DNA from: an uncultured Actinomycetes bacterium
GTDB lineage: Bacteria; Actinomycetota; Thermoleophilia; Solirubrobacterales; Solirubrobacteraceae
Assembly: GCA_937888775.1 (NCBI GenBank)
Contig: CALAQT010000423.1
Coordinates: forward strand, 1-64,000
Direction of reading: 5' to 3'
Length of the DNA: 64,000 nt
In this document: positions 15,962-25,006 of the stretch, in pieces
Layout of the letters: every line of letters starts with the position of its first letter
Position numbering within the stretch: position 1 is the first letter of the stretch
Program-made: the position numbers and the translations under genes
Notes under the pieces: model-generated
Database searches by the model: none
What the model was told of the DNA's origin: nothing
What the model saw: the letters and a program-made list of their open reading frames with translations, nothing else

Positions 15962-16033
15962 ACTCAGGGCCCTGGCTGCCGAACCTGATGCGCTGAGCTC
16001 CGGGTCGGCGTGCTGGCCGGATGCGCTGAGCTC
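15939..16033. repeat. Degenerate direct repeats around a gene end
   Basis: The 14-mer GATGCGCTGAGCTC (one copy has A for G) occurs at 15952, 15987 and 16020. The first and third copies are preceded by GGCGTGCTG, extending the similarity to about 26 bp. The first copy contains the stop of the small gene and the third lies in the 5' region of the hydrolase frame. Confidence 0.75.
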
Positions 16034-16813
16034 GCCGGTCGGCGCCGGGTCGGCGGGCATGCCATATCGTCCGCCCGCCAACGCCGGCCTGAGAGGTGCC
16101 CGATTCCTGACCTGACCTACACCGCTTCGTCTGCCGAGCTCCGGGCCTATCTGGCGCTGCCCCGAGGTCCAGGCCCCTGGCCGGGCGTGGTGGTGATCAT
16201 GGATGCGTTCGGGCTCGGCGACGACATCAAGCTGCAGGCCGACCGCCTGGCGGCCGCCGGATACCTGGCGTTCGCCCCCGATCTGTACTCAGGCCGGGGA
16301 ATCAGATGCGTGATCGCGACTCTGAGCGCCTCACGCTCGGGTGAGGGCCCCGCCTACGGTGACATCGAGGCGGCGCGCCGCTGGTTGATCGCCCGGGAGG
16401 ACTGCAGTGGCCGGGTCGGCATCATCGGCTTCTGTATGGGCGGCGGATTCGCGCTGCTCAGCGCGCCGCGCTACGAATTCGCGGCCGCGTCGGTCAACTA
16501 CGGTGAGGTGCCGGCGGACGCCGTGGAGCGGCTGCGCGGGGCCTGCCCGATCGTGGCCAGCTACGGGCGTCGCGACCGAGGGCTGCGGGCGCGCGCGCAG
16601 CGGCTGGAGGAGGCGCTGAGCGAGCTTGGGGTCACCCACGACGTCGTGGAGTACCCGGACGCCGGGCATAGCTTCATGAACCGGATCAACGCCGGGCCGC
16701 TGCTCGGATCTGTGGTCAAGCTCGCCGGGCTTGACTATCACCACCCATCGGCCGAAGACGCGTGGAAGCGGATCCTGAGCTTCTTCGACGAGCACTTACG
16801 CTCGGTGCCGTGA
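16010..16813 (+). CDS. Dienelactone hydrolase family protein
   Basis: Alpha/beta hydrolase with the dienelactone-hydrolase Cys nucleophile in GFCMGGGFAL (about residue 142), His in DAGHSFMN, and an Asp in GRRDRG. Members open lactone rings of aromatic-degradation intermediates or hydrolyse related esters. Homology begins only at PDLTYTASSAELRAYL, about 31 codons after GTG 16010, and no ATG, GTG or TTG lies in frame nearer to it. An ATT at 16103 has GAGAGG six bases upstream and may be the true start. The early codons overlap intergenic repeats. Confidence 0.82.
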   Translation: MLAGCAELAGRRRVGGHAISSARQRRPERCPIPDLTYTASSAELRAYLALPRGPGPWPGVVVIMDAFGLGDDIKLQADRLAAAGYLAFAPDLYSGRGIRCVIATLSASRSGEGPAYGDIEAARRWLIAREDCSGRVGIIGFCMGGGFALLSAPRYEFAAASVNYGEVPADAVERLRGACPIVASYGRRDRGLRARAQRLEEALSELGVTHDVVEYPDAGHSFMNRINAGPLLGSVVKLAGLDYHHPSAEDAWKRILSFFDEHLRSVP

Positions 16814-16833
16814 TTCACGACACCGGGCGGCGG

Positions 16834-17361
16834 TCAGCCCGGCAGCCAGCCCTCGCGATAACGAGTTTCCACGTCGGGAGGCAGCTGTGAATAGGCCTCA
16901 CGCGGGTCGCGGGTCTCGGTTGGCACTCCCGCTCGGTGGCGTTGTGCGAGCTCCGACACCGGATAGATGACCTCGTCACTGGAGCGAGCTCCGATGGCGA
17001 GGATCGCGCAGGGACCGTCGCCGGCGCCGACGAACACGTGCTGCGTCCAGGCCGGGCAGTGCACGAAGTCCCAGGCTCTGAGCCGGCGCTCCTCTCCCTC
17101 GATCAGCAGCAGGCACTCGCCGGAGAGCACCAGGAAATCCTCCTGCTCATTCTCGCCGTGGTAATAGCACGCGGGCTGTCCGGGCTCCAACACACCGATG
17201 TTGATCCCGATCTGGGGGAATCGGGTTTCACCCTCAAACCGCGTGTAGGCGCCAAAGGCGCCCTCCAGCCACCGCGCGTCACGTGCGTTGACGACGAACC
17301 AGCCCTCCCCAACCGGGGCCAGTCCGTCGCCGGTGCCCTGAAGTTCCGCCTCGGAAACCAT
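16834..17361 (-). CDS. Cupin-domain protein
   Basis: 175 residues. The cupin core shows GINIGVLEPGQPACYYHGENEQ-type metal-ligand spacing (HGENEQEDF with His and Glu), followed by the second motif CPAWTQHVFVGAGDGP. It could be a small-molecule-binding or sugar-isomerase-like protein; the activity is not readable. I start at ATG 17361; the upstream open frame to 17640 is Arg-rich and antisense to the secreted-protein gene. Divergent from the PQQ-propeller gene. Confidence 0.82.
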   Translation of the reverse strand: MVSEAELQGTGDGLAPVGEGWFVVNARDARWLEGAFGAYTRFEGETRFPQIGINIGVLEPGQPACYYHGENEQEDFLVLSGECLLLIEGEERRLRAWDFVHCPAWTQHVFVGAGDGPCAILAIGARSSDEVIYPVSELAQRHRAGVPTETRDPREAYSQLPPDVETRYREGWLPG

Positions 17362-17451
17362 GCGCCCAGGATTATCGCGGCGTGTGCGGCGGAGCGCCCG
17401 CGCATCGGCGCGCCGATATGCTGGCGGCTCGTCGACGGAGGAGATCGACCG

Positions 17452-20034
17452 GTGGCCGTAAATCGCACAGGGCCGATGCGCTCGAGCTGGTCGAAGCTGT
17501 TGTGGCTCGTGCTGGCGTCGATCGCGGTTAGCGGAGGCGCGGCACCTGCCCACGCCCAGGCGCGGGCGCCGTCGCCCTGGCCCTCGATGCGCCATGACCG
17601 CCACAACACCGGTGCCGGCACCATCCCCGCCGACTACCACGGCGACCGGCCGTGGTCATTTGCCACCGGCCGCGGGCTGTTCATCACGCCGGTGATCGGC
17701 GGCGACGGCACGGTCTACTTCGGCTCAGCCGACCACAGCTTCTACGCGCTCGCCGCCGATGGCCGCCTGCGCTGGAAATTCACGACTGCAAACATCATCG
17801 ACGCCGCCGCGGCGCTGGACCGATCGCAGCGCACGGTGACGATCGGCTCCGGCGACGAGAACCTATACCAGCTGAGCACCGATCCCCGCCCGCTGTCGCG
17901 TCGCCGGCGGGTGATCTGGCGCTACCACGCGACGCTCAAGCCGGCCGCCGGGCAACTGGTCGACTGGTGGGAGGGGGACGTGGCCTTCGGGCCCGACGGC
18001 AACCTGTTCACGGGCAACACCGGTGGGGTGGTCTACTCGTTCACGCCGTCAGGACGGCTGCGGTGGACGTTTCGGACCGGCAACTCGGTCTGGACGATGC
18101 CCGCCTTCGGCCCGGGCGCTGTCACCTACTGGGGTTCGGTCGACCGCTCGATCTACGCGCTGAGACCTGATGGACAACAGCTGTGGAGTACGCCGACGCT
18201 CGGGTTCGTGACCTCGTCGCCGGCGCTCGGCAGCGACGGCACGATCTACGTCGGCTCCTTCGATTCAAACCTCTACGCGCTTGACCCCATGACCGGCGTA
18301 CCGAAGTGGACCTTCGCCACCCACGATTCGATCTACAGTTCGCCCGCGCTCGGCCACGACTCCCGCGGGGCGACGAGCGTTATCTACATCGCCTCCACCG
18401 ACGGCTCGGTCTACGCGCTGAGCCCTTCGGGGCGGTTGCTGTGGACCTACGACACCGGCGAGGCGATCCGCTCCTCGCCTGTGCTCGGCCCCGGCCCCGG
18501 CCCTCACGGTGACCGTCACCAGATCCTCTACGTCGGATCCTCCGACGGTTCGCTGTACGCGCTGGACGCCCAGACTGGACGCCGGCGCTGGTCGTTCTCG
18601 ACCGTCTCCGCGGGCCCGGTCCTGCGCGACCGCCACCAACTGAACAGCTCGCCGGCGCTGGGCCGCAGCGGCGTGTACATCGGCAGCGAGGACGGCCATC
18701 TGTGGTATGTCCCGTATGACTACTGCCTGCACCGCGCCGACCGGCGCTGTGACACCGATCCGGGTGAGCCCTACCCGGCGCGGCTGTCACGCGTCTACCC
18801 GGTCACGGCCGGCGGGACGACCGAGCGCAGCGGCAGCGAAGGTCCGGTGCCGAGCTCGGCGGAGATCACCGCGCGGCTGATCGTTCGCCGCGCGGGCCGG
18901 ACCGTGTACGCGTCGATGCTGCCGGCGCCGACCGCGGCGGCACTTGTCCACCCCGAGCCGCGCTTCTCCTTCCGGGCCCAGCTGTCAGGCGATGGCCGCT
19001 ACATCTTCATCACCCCGACCTCGCTCCTGGCCCCCGACACCACCTACCGGGTCACGGTGTCAGGGCGATGGGGGGCCGACGGACGGCGCGAGGCCGATTG
19101 GACGCTGCCGGGTACCTGGACGCGCTTCGGACACTTCTCAGGCTCATTTCGCTTTCGCACCGCGCCGCGACGCGGCCGGTTTCCGCTCCGTGCGGGGCCG
19201 GAGCGGGTGAGCGTCTTGGAGCTGCGGCGACTGGCGCTGCCGCTGCCGGCGTTCCTCCCCTCGGTCAACCAGATCGGGTTTGACAGCTACGTGCTGCTGG
19301 TGGGAGCGATCCGCGTCGGGAGTCCCGGTCCCGACGGAGCCGGATCGGTTCTGCTGTGGGCAACCCAGGCGCGCAGCGGCGCCGGCGGCTCCTATCAGCC
19401 CGACCCCCGGGGGACGCTGGTGTTCCCACTGGCCGGAACCTACCGCGCCAACACGCTGCTGCTGTCCGTCAAGCGCGCGACGCTCACCTTCAGCTTCGGC
19501 ACCGTGCCGCTGGCGCAGCTGGACATGCGCTTCGCGTTCGGGCGCGCGCTCCAGGCGCTGCCCGGCGCCAGCATGTACGCCGAGGCCCGGTGCGATCAGG
19601 TCCCCAACTACGGCAAGGCGACGCTCCTGACCGGCGTCTGCAACGCGGGCGGGACGCTGGCGGCCGCCGGCACGTTCATCACTAATGCCTATCCCGCCGG
19701 CGGTCCGGCCGCACGACGCCCACCCGGCCTGTCGGTCGGCTCGGTGAGCCTCCAGGCGCCGACCGCTGTCACGGCGGGAGCAGTGACGGTCAGGCTGGCG
19801 CTCGCCCGCGGCGCGCGCTACCCCGCGGCCGATCACCGGATCGGTGTGCTGCTCGTCGACCGCGGCGGGCGACCACTCGGACTTGACTACACCGATCAGC
19901 GCACGTCAATCGATCGCGCCGGCAACATCTCGGGCGTGGTGCTGACGCTTCCCGCCGGGACGAGGGTCCCGCCCCACGCTCGCGTCTACGTGCTGGCCGA
20001 CGTGTTTCCCCTATACACCCGCCGCCTGCCCTGA
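17452..20034 (+). CDS. Secreted PQQ-type beta-propeller protein with C-terminal Ig-like region
   Basis: About 860 residues. GTG 17452 has GGAGGAG 8 bases upstream. An N-terminal signal peptide (SKLLWLVLASIAVSGGAAPAHAQA) precedes WPSMRHDRHNTG, the usual lead into PQQ_2 repeats. Blades with YxGSxDxxxYALxxxG-type repeats, such as YVGSFDSNLYALDPMTG, run to about residue 425. Then come an Ig-like segment (TTYRVTVSGRWGADG) and a long Gly/Ala-rich beta region with one Cys pair. No catalytic calcium or PQQ ligands are evident, so it may be structural or a binding protein rather than a dehydrogenase. Confidence 0.82.
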   Translation: MAVNRTGPMRSSWSKLLWLVLASIAVSGGAAPAHAQARAPSPWPSMRHDRHNTGAGTIPADYHGDRPWSFATGRGLFITPVIGGDGTVYFGSADHSFYALAADGRLRWKFTTANIIDAAAALDRSQRTVTIGSGDENLYQLSTDPRPLSRRRRVIWRYHATLKPAAGQLVDWWEGDVAFGPDGNLFTGNTGGVVYSFTPSGRLRWTFRTGNSVWTMPAFGPGAVTYWGSVDRSIYALRPDGQQLWSTPTLGFVTSSPALGSDGTIYVGSFDSNLYALDPMTGVPKWTFATHDSIYSSPALGHDSRGATSVIYIASTDGSVYALSPSGRLLWTYDTGEAIRSSPVLGPGPGPHGDRHQILYVGSSDGSLYALDAQTGRRRWSFSTVSAGPVLRDRHQLNSSPALGRSGVYIGSEDGHLWYVPYDYCLHRADRRCDTDPGEPYPARLSRVYPVTAGGTTERSGSEGPVPSSAEITARLIVRRAGRTVYASMLPAPTAAALVHPEPRFSFRAQLSGDGRYIFITPTSLLAPDTTYRVTVSGRWGADGRREADWTLPGTWTRFGHFSGSFRFRTAPRRGRFPLRAGPERVSVLELRRLALPLPAFLPSVNQIGFDSYVLLVGAIRVGSPGPDGAGSVLLWATQARSGAGGSYQPDPRGTLVFPLAGTYRANTLLLSVKRATLTFSFGTVPLAQLDMRFAFGRALQALPGASMYAEARCDQVPNYGKATLLTGVCNAGGTLAAAGTFITNAYPAGGPAARRPPGLSVGSVSLQAPTAVTAGAVTVRLALARGARYPAADHRIGVLLVDRGGRPLGLDYTDQRTSIDRAGNISGVVLTLPAGTRVPPHARVYVLADVFPLYTRRLP

Positions 20035-20049
20035 CCATCACGCCCGAAG

Positions 20050-21626
20050 ATGCCGGTGCTTGACGCGATCGTCGTGGGCGCCGGACACAACGGCCTCGTC
20101 GCCGCGACGATGCTCGCCCGCACCGGCCGCTCGGTAATGGTGCTCGAGCGCACCGACCGGCTTGGCGGGGCCGCCGTCTCGGCCGCGCCGTTCGCTGGAG
20201 TCGATGCGCGCATCTCTCGCTACTCGTATCTGGTCAGCCTGTTCCCCCGCGGCCTGCTCAGTGAACTCGGCGTGGACGTGGAGCTGCGACGCAGGCCGAT
20301 CGCGTCCTACACGCCGTCGGGCGACGCGGGTGTGCTGATCTGCGATGACCGGGAGCGGACGCGGGCGTCGATTGCCCGGACCGTTGGCCAGGACGGCACG
20401 GTGGAGGCGCTTGACCGGTTTGGGGCGCTGACAGCGGGCGTCGCTGAGCGGCTGTTCGTGACGCTGACCGAGCCGTTGCGCTCACGGGCTGAGATCCGGG
20501 CGCTGGTGGCCGACGAGGTGGCCTGGGAGGCGCTGTTTGAGCAACCGCTGTCACAGGTGCTTCAGGACACCTTCGCCAGCGATCTGATCCGCGGCATCGT
20601 GGCGACCGACGCGCTGATCGGCACGTTCGCTACCACCGATGATCCGCGGCTGATCCAGAACCGCTGCTTTCTCTATCACGTGATCGGCAACGGCACCGGC
20701 CGATGGGATGTCCCGGTAGGGGGCATGGGCGCGCTGACCGGCGCACTGGCCGCGGGCGCTCGCGAGGCGGGCGCAGAGCTGCGCGTGAGCGTGCCGGTCG
20801 TCGCGATCGAGGCCGACGGCGAGCACGCGGAGGTGAGGACGGCAGACGGGAGCACCTACGCCGCGCGCCACGTGTTGGCCAACGTGGCCCCCTCGGTGCT
20901 GGCGCGGTTGATCGGCGATTCCCCGCCCGCGATCGCGCCCGAGGGTTCCCAGCTCAAGCTCAACCTGCTGCTCAGTCGACTGCCGCGCCTGCGTGATCCC
21001 ACCGTCACCCCGGCGGAGGCGTTCGCGGGGACCTTTCACGTCAACGAAGGCCATGAGCAGCTCCAGCAGGCCCATGCTCAGGCCGCGGCGGGGGGGATTC
21101 CCGTGTTGGCGCCGTGCGAGGCTTATTGCCATTCGCTGACCGACCCGAGCATCCTGGCGCCGGAGCTGCGCCGCCGTGGCGCGCACACGCTGCGGTCTTT
21201 TCGCTGCACATGCCGGCGCGGCTGTTCACAGGCGACCACAGGGCGGCCAAGCGGGCGGCGGTCCAGGCGACGTTGCGCTCGCTGGACTCGGTTCTGGCCG
21301 AGCCGATCGAGGACTGCCTGCTGGCGGATCGGGACGGCCGGCCCTGCCTGGAGGCGCACACGCCGGTCGAGCTCGAGGCCGAGCTGGGGCTGCCGGGCGG
21401 CCACATCTTCCATTGCGACCTGGCGTGGCCGTTTGCCGGGTCAGAGACTGAGGTCGGTGGGTGGGGAGTCGAGACCGCACGGGCCAACGTGTGGATCTGC
21501 GGCGCCGGCGCGCGACGCGGCGGAGGGGTGAGCGGTATCCCTGGTCACAACGCGGCCTGCGCGGTGCTGACGGCCGATGCCGCCCATGGCCACCGATCGG
21601 TGGCGCACTATCCTGCGGACGGGTGA
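20050..21626 (+). pseudogene. Phytoene-dehydrogenase-like FAD oxidoreductase, frameshifted
   Basis: The first frame gives IVVGAGHNGLVAATMLARTG (FAD-binding) and continues as a phytoene desaturase-like NAD(P)/FAD enzyme through LTDPSILAPELRRRGAHT. At about 21192 homology moves to the frame one base back, which reads VFSLHMPARLFTG, then GGHIFHCDLAWPF and GIPGHNAACAVLTAD, the expected C-terminus. One missing base explains both halves. The joined product is about 525 residues, the family's normal length. It could be a true mutation, a sequencing indel or, less likely, programmed shifting at TCTTTTC. Members act on isoprenoids or other polyenes. Confidence 0.85.
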
Positions 21627-22288
21627 AGGAGCGGGACGAGCGGCTGCCACCCGCCACGCAGGACCGCCACCAGTGAGGGGGGCGTGACCAGCAGTGCGCG
21701 CTGCCCGGCAGGTCGCGACCGACGGGCGACGTAACCGGTGGGTGTCCAGCCCAGCAGCTCGTCGCTGCGCACTAACCACGGCGCGCCGTCGCACAGAACG
21801 AAAGCCCCGTCCGGCAGGTCGTCCAGCGTCGTCTGGTGATAGCGGCGCTCGCGAGTGATCGTCGCCGGCCGACGCGAGGATGCCGTCAAGTCGGGTAGTC
21901 CTCTGGTCAGCCGCGCGGGGGAGATTCGCTCGGCGTGGAGCTGAGTGTCGATCGCGTCGGCGCCGGTCTGGTCAGGGTGCAGCTCGGCCCAGATCGCCAC
22001 CAGACGCCGGTAGTCATCTCGGCGACATAGGGCGCACGGCCGGTGTCCGGCCGCCAGCGCGGTCGCCTCATCCAGGAAGAACAGCTCGGTGAACCGCCCG
22101 GGCGCCATCAGGGGCTCGCGGTGCCAGCCGCGGAACTGCAGCCGGCAGGCGATCCAGCGCTTGCCGTCATAGGGGCGGCGGATGCGTCCGTGGCGATCGT
22201 GCAGGCAGCCGCGGTTGCCGTACACCAGGCCGCGCGCGGGATCGGCGATCAGCTCGCCGAGCGGCGTGACCCGGTTGCGCCGCGCCAT
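21608..22288 (-). CDS. Conserved hypothetical protein with a CxxC motif
   Basis: 226 residues. The N-terminus (GLVYGNRGCLHD, RWIACRLQFRGW) and the block FTELFFLDEATALAAGHRPC followed by ALCRRDDY look strongly conserved, and I believe I have seen this arrangement in uncharacterised actinobacterial proteins. CALC may form half a metal or redox site. Its 3' end overlaps the convergent oxidoreductase by 19 bp. Follows the GNAT gene on the same strand by 12 bp. No function is proposed. Confidence 0.75.
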   Translation of the reverse strand: MARRNRVTPLGELIADPARGLVYGNRGCLHDRHGRIRRPYDGKRWIACRLQFRGWHREPLMAPGRFTELFFLDEATALAAGHRPCALCRRDDYRRLVAIWAELHPDQTGADAIDTQLHAERISPARLTRGLPDLTASSRRPATITRERRYHQTTLDDLPDGAFVLCDGAPWLVRSDELLGWTPTGYVARRSRPAGQRALLVTPPSLVAVLRGGWQPLVPLLHPSAG

Positions 22289-22300
22289 GCCGGTGCCGTC

Positions 22301-22771
22301 CTACTGCGCCACGCGGGCGCCGAAGAACAGGCTTCGGCTTGCCCCCTTGGCCGTGTCGGAGAAGCCCAGGCTTCGGTACAGCCTGATCGCGCTGTGGTTG
22401 TCCTCGTTGGTATCGAGTTCGACGCGGTGACAGCCGCGTTCTCGGGCACGGGCAAGTGTGCGCTGCACGAGAGCCCGGCCGAGGCCGAGCCGACGAGCCT
22501 GGGGCGCGACGTACAGGTCCTCCAGCCAGCAGTCCTCGGCCGCGGTCCAGACGCTGTGGCGAAAACGGAGCTGGCAGATGCCGGTGGCGGGCGCGTGATC
22601 ATCCGCAGCCGCGAGCCAGAACTCGGTATCGGAGCGCCCGATCAGCTGCTGGACGGAAGCCAGAACCGAGTCCTCAGACGGCGAGGAGCGCTCGTAATGG
22701 TCACGGAACTTCACCAGCAGTCCGGCCACCGTGGCGGCCTCGCCGGGGTCGGCCAGCCAGACGGCGCTCAC
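22301..22771 (-). CDS. GNAT-family N-acetyltransferase
   Basis: 156 residues. The acetyl-CoA site is LYVAPQARRLGLGRALVQ (V/I-x-x-x-x-R-x-x-G-x-A), preceded by strand CWLEDLYV and followed by VELDTNEDNHSAIRLYRSLGF, the usual GNAT C-terminus. The substrate is unknown. GTG start at 22771. Upstream of, and probably co-transcribed with, the conserved hypothetical gene at 21608. Confidence 0.88.
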   Translation of the reverse strand: MSAVWLADPGEAATVAGLLVKFRDHYERSSPSEDSVLASVQQLIGRSDTEFWLAAADDHAPATGICQLRFRHSVWTAAEDCWLEDLYVAPQARRLGLGRALVQRTLARARERGCHRVELDTNEDNHSAIRLYRSLGFSDTAKGASRSLFFGARVAQ

Positions 22772-22919
22772 GCGAGTGCGATCCGCAACAGTGGCTCGGA
22801 GTCGGCGGGCGCCGGAGCCCGGCGCTGTGTCTCGGTTCGCATCGCGCTCAGGCTATCGCGGCACCGCCGGCGGGCTTTGCCCGGGCGAGGTGCGGTGGGC
22901 GTGAGAGTCGTCTTAACGA

Positions 22920-22971
22920 CGACCCGGTCCGGGGGGCGGCCGGCGCGCTTAGCGCGACCCGGTCCGGGGGG
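22920..22971. repeat. 17-bp direct repeats, each preceded by a small inverted repeat
   Basis: CGACCCGGTCCGGGGGG occurs at 22920-22936 and 22955-22971, 35 bp apart. Each copy follows a small dyad centred on CTTA (GTCGTCTTAACGAC and GCGCTTAGCGC). They lie in the 265-bp divergent intergenic region between the GNAT gene and the FMN-protein gene and may be regulator sites. Confidence 0.75.
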
Positions 22972-23036
22972 TGATCGGCGCTCCACAGTCGGTGAACAGG
23001 GCTGGCGCCGGCGGCCTCACATGTCAAGATTGGCTT

Positions 23037-23651
23037 GTGTCCCAGCACGAGATCTCAACGCTCCAGCAGCTTCGCGAGCTGTATCCGCCTCCTGCTGAGC
23101 GTGCCGTCAGGAAGGAGCTTGACCACCTCGATCGGCACTGCCGCCAGTTCATTGCGCTCTGCCCGTTCGTCCTGGTCGCCAGTTCTGACGCGCAGGGCGC
23201 CTGCGACGTTTCACCCAAGGGCGGACCGGCGGGGTTTGTTCGCGTCCTGGAAGACCAGCGATTGCTGATCCCCGATGCTGCCGGGAACCGAAGGCTCGAT
23301 TCGCTGCAGAACATGCTCCAGAACCCCAGCGTCGGCCTCCTGTTCCTGATCCCCGGTCTGGGCGAGACGCTGCGGGTCAACGGGCGGGTCGTCCTCACCC
23401 GTGACCCGGCGCTGCTGGACGGGCTCCAGACCGGCGGGCGCCCGTCGGCGCTTGCGCTGGTCGTTACCGTCGCGCAGGCGTACCTGCACTGCGCCAAGTC
23501 GATCTTGCGCTCCGGGCTGTGGAGTGTCGAGAGCTGGCCGGGACCCGACGAGCTGCCCTCGGCGGCACAGATCCTCAACGATCACATCGGGATCGGCGAC
23601 CTGGCCGAGTCTGCGGCCGCGCTGGCCGACAGCTACATCAACCGGATCTGA
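23037..23651 (+). CDS. Pyridoxamine 5'-phosphate oxidase-like FMN-binding protein (MSMEG_1061 type)
   Basis: 204 residues. Split-barrel motifs include FVLVASSDAQGACDVSPKGG, DAAGNRRLDSLQNML and VGLLFLIPGLGETLRVNG, then AYLHCAKSILRSGLW, which matches the CoxA/MSMEG_1061-like flavoprotein group. Substrate unknown. The start is taken as GTG 23037; no good ribosome-binding site is seen, so the mRNA may be leaderless. A small frameshifted gene and an alpha/beta hydrolase follow on the same strand. Confidence 0.85.
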   Translation: MSQHEISTLQQLRELYPPPAERAVRKELDHLDRHCRQFIALCPFVLVASSDAQGACDVSPKGGPAGFVRVLEDQRLLIPDAAGNRRLDSLQNMLQNPSVGLLFLIPGLGETLRVNGRVVLTRDPALLDGLQTGGRPSALALVVTVAQAYLHCAKSILRSGLWSVESWPGPDELPSAAQILNDHIGIGDLAESAAALADSYINRI

Positions 23652-23685
23652 CCAGACGCCGTCGCGGTTACCCAGGAGAGAACGG

Positions 23686-23969
23686 ATGAGCGAGAAGCTG
23701 ACGTTGTTCGTATGCAACATCGACGATGGCGGGCCCCGCCCCATGCATGCAAACGCGCGCAGCGGGCGCTGCGTGACAGCGGCCATGACTTCGAAAAGGT
23801 GATCGCCGCGCGGGGTATCCCGTTCGGGCTGTTCACCACCGGCCGGCGGCCCGAGCTCAAGCGCCTGAGCGGTCAGGAGAAGCTGCCCGTCCTGCGCCTG
23901 CCAGACGGCGCGACGATCAACCGCAGCGCGAACATCATCGCCTGGGCCCGCGATCACGCAAGGGCTTAG
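23686..23969 (+). pseudogene. Glutaredoxin/glutathione S-transferase N-terminal-like protein, frameshifted
   Basis: ATG 23686 with AGGAGAG upstream starts MSEKLTLFVCNIDDGGPR. At the GC-run near 23740 the homologous frame moves back one base to HACKRAQRALRDSGHDFEKV, then LKRLSGQEKLPVLRLPDG and NIIAWARDHARA, ending at 23969. Joined, this is a thioredoxin-fold protein of about 94 residues resembling the N-terminal GST domain. One base lost in GGGCCCCGCCCC would explain the break and is a typical sequencing indel site. Confidence 0.75.
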
Positions 23970-23979
23970 CCTTCGCCGT

Positions 23980-24783
23980 GTGGACTCCGCCTTCTCCCCG
24001 TCGCACCGCGGTGGCTCCGGGCCGCCGCTGGTCTGCCTGCACGGTTTCACCGACACCTGGCGGACCTGGGAGCTGGTGCTGCCCGCGCTCGAACGCCATC
24101 ATGATGTTCTCGCCCCGACGCTGCTTGGTCACGCGGGCGGCCCCGCTCTGGAGGGTCAGGTGGTCAGCGACTCGCTGATCGTCGATGCGATCGAGCGCGC
24201 CATGGACGAGGCGGGATTTGAGACCGCGCACATCGTCGGCAACTCGCTCGGCGGCTATGTCTCCTTACAGCTGGCCGCACGCGGGCGGGCGCGGTCGGTC
24301 GTAGCGCTGGCCCCCGCCGGCGGCTGGCCCCGGGGAGACCGGTCGTTCAGGCAGACGCTGGAGTTCTTCGGTGAGATGCAGGAGGTGCTCAAGGCGGCCG
24401 CACCACACGCCGAGGCGATCATGGCGACAGCCGAGGGCCGGCGGCGCGCGACCCAGATGACGGCCACGAACTTCGAGCACATCCCGCCCGCGCTGCTCGC
24501 CCACCAGATGCGCGGCGCCGCGAACTGCGAGGCGGTCTTCCCGCTGATCGAGTACGCGGTCCGCGAGGGCTACCACCTGGAGGCGGAGAAGATCACGTGT
24601 CCGGTGCGGATCGTGTGGGGCACCGAGGACAAACTGCTGCTCTGGCCGGCCGGCGCTACGCGCTACCGCAACGAATGGCTTCCTAACGCCGACTGGGTGG
24701 AGCTCGAGGGCATCGGCCACTGTCCACAGCTCGACGCGCCGCTAGAGACCGCCCAGCTGATCGTTGGGTTCACCAGGGGCTGA
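23980..24783 (+). CDS. Alpha/beta hydrolase
   Basis: 267 residues. Oxyanion-hole motif LHGFTDTW, nucleophile elbow GNSLGG (Ser89), acid Asp in WGTEDKLL and catalytic His in GIGHCPQLD. The cap region is helical. Substrate cannot be told; the family spans esterases, lactonases and C-C hydrolases. GTG start at 23980, 10 bp after the frameshifted gene, so they may be co-transcribed. A hairpin terminator follows. Confidence 0.9.
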   Translation: MDSAFSPSHRGGSGPPLVCLHGFTDTWRTWELVLPALERHHDVLAPTLLGHAGGPALEGQVVSDSLIVDAIERAMDEAGFETAHIVGNSLGGYVSLQLAARGRARSVVALAPAGGWPRGDRSFRQTLEFFGEMQEVLKAAAPHAEAIMATAEGRRRATQMTATNFEHIPPALLAHQMRGAANCEAVFPLIEYAVREGYHLEAEKITCPVRIVWGTEDKLLLWPAGATRYRNEWLPNADWVELEGIGHCPQLDAPLETAQLIVGFTRG

Positions 24784-24795
24784 AATCCGCGTCCG

Positions 24796-24813
24796 GAGCC
24801 CGTTTCCGGGCTC
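24796..24813 (+). terminator. Hairpin terminator after the alpha/beta hydrolase
   Basis: GAGCCCG and CGGGCTC form a 7-bp stem around TTTC, 12 bp after the hydrolase stop. The roughly 200 bp after it, up to 25007, hold nothing I can identify. Confidence 0.6.
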
Positions 24814-25006
24814 TGATCGGCGAAGGAAGACCACCGTTTCTCAGCTCGGCGGTTCCGTGGGTGCGGGGGATCGCTCAGAACAAGCTGCACGAGAGCCGTC
24901 GCCGGAGTCGGGTCGAGGCCGACCTCGGCGAAGGCGCTCCGGACGGGATCTGCATCGATGCCGAAGGCGCTTGCACTTGGGGTCGATCGGCCGCATACTG
25001 GCGGGC

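Noticed and set aside
22920..22971. Direct 17-bp repeats as CRISPR or attachment sites
   Set aside because: Only two copies, no integrase, and the spacer resembles repeat-flanking sequence rather than foreign DNA.
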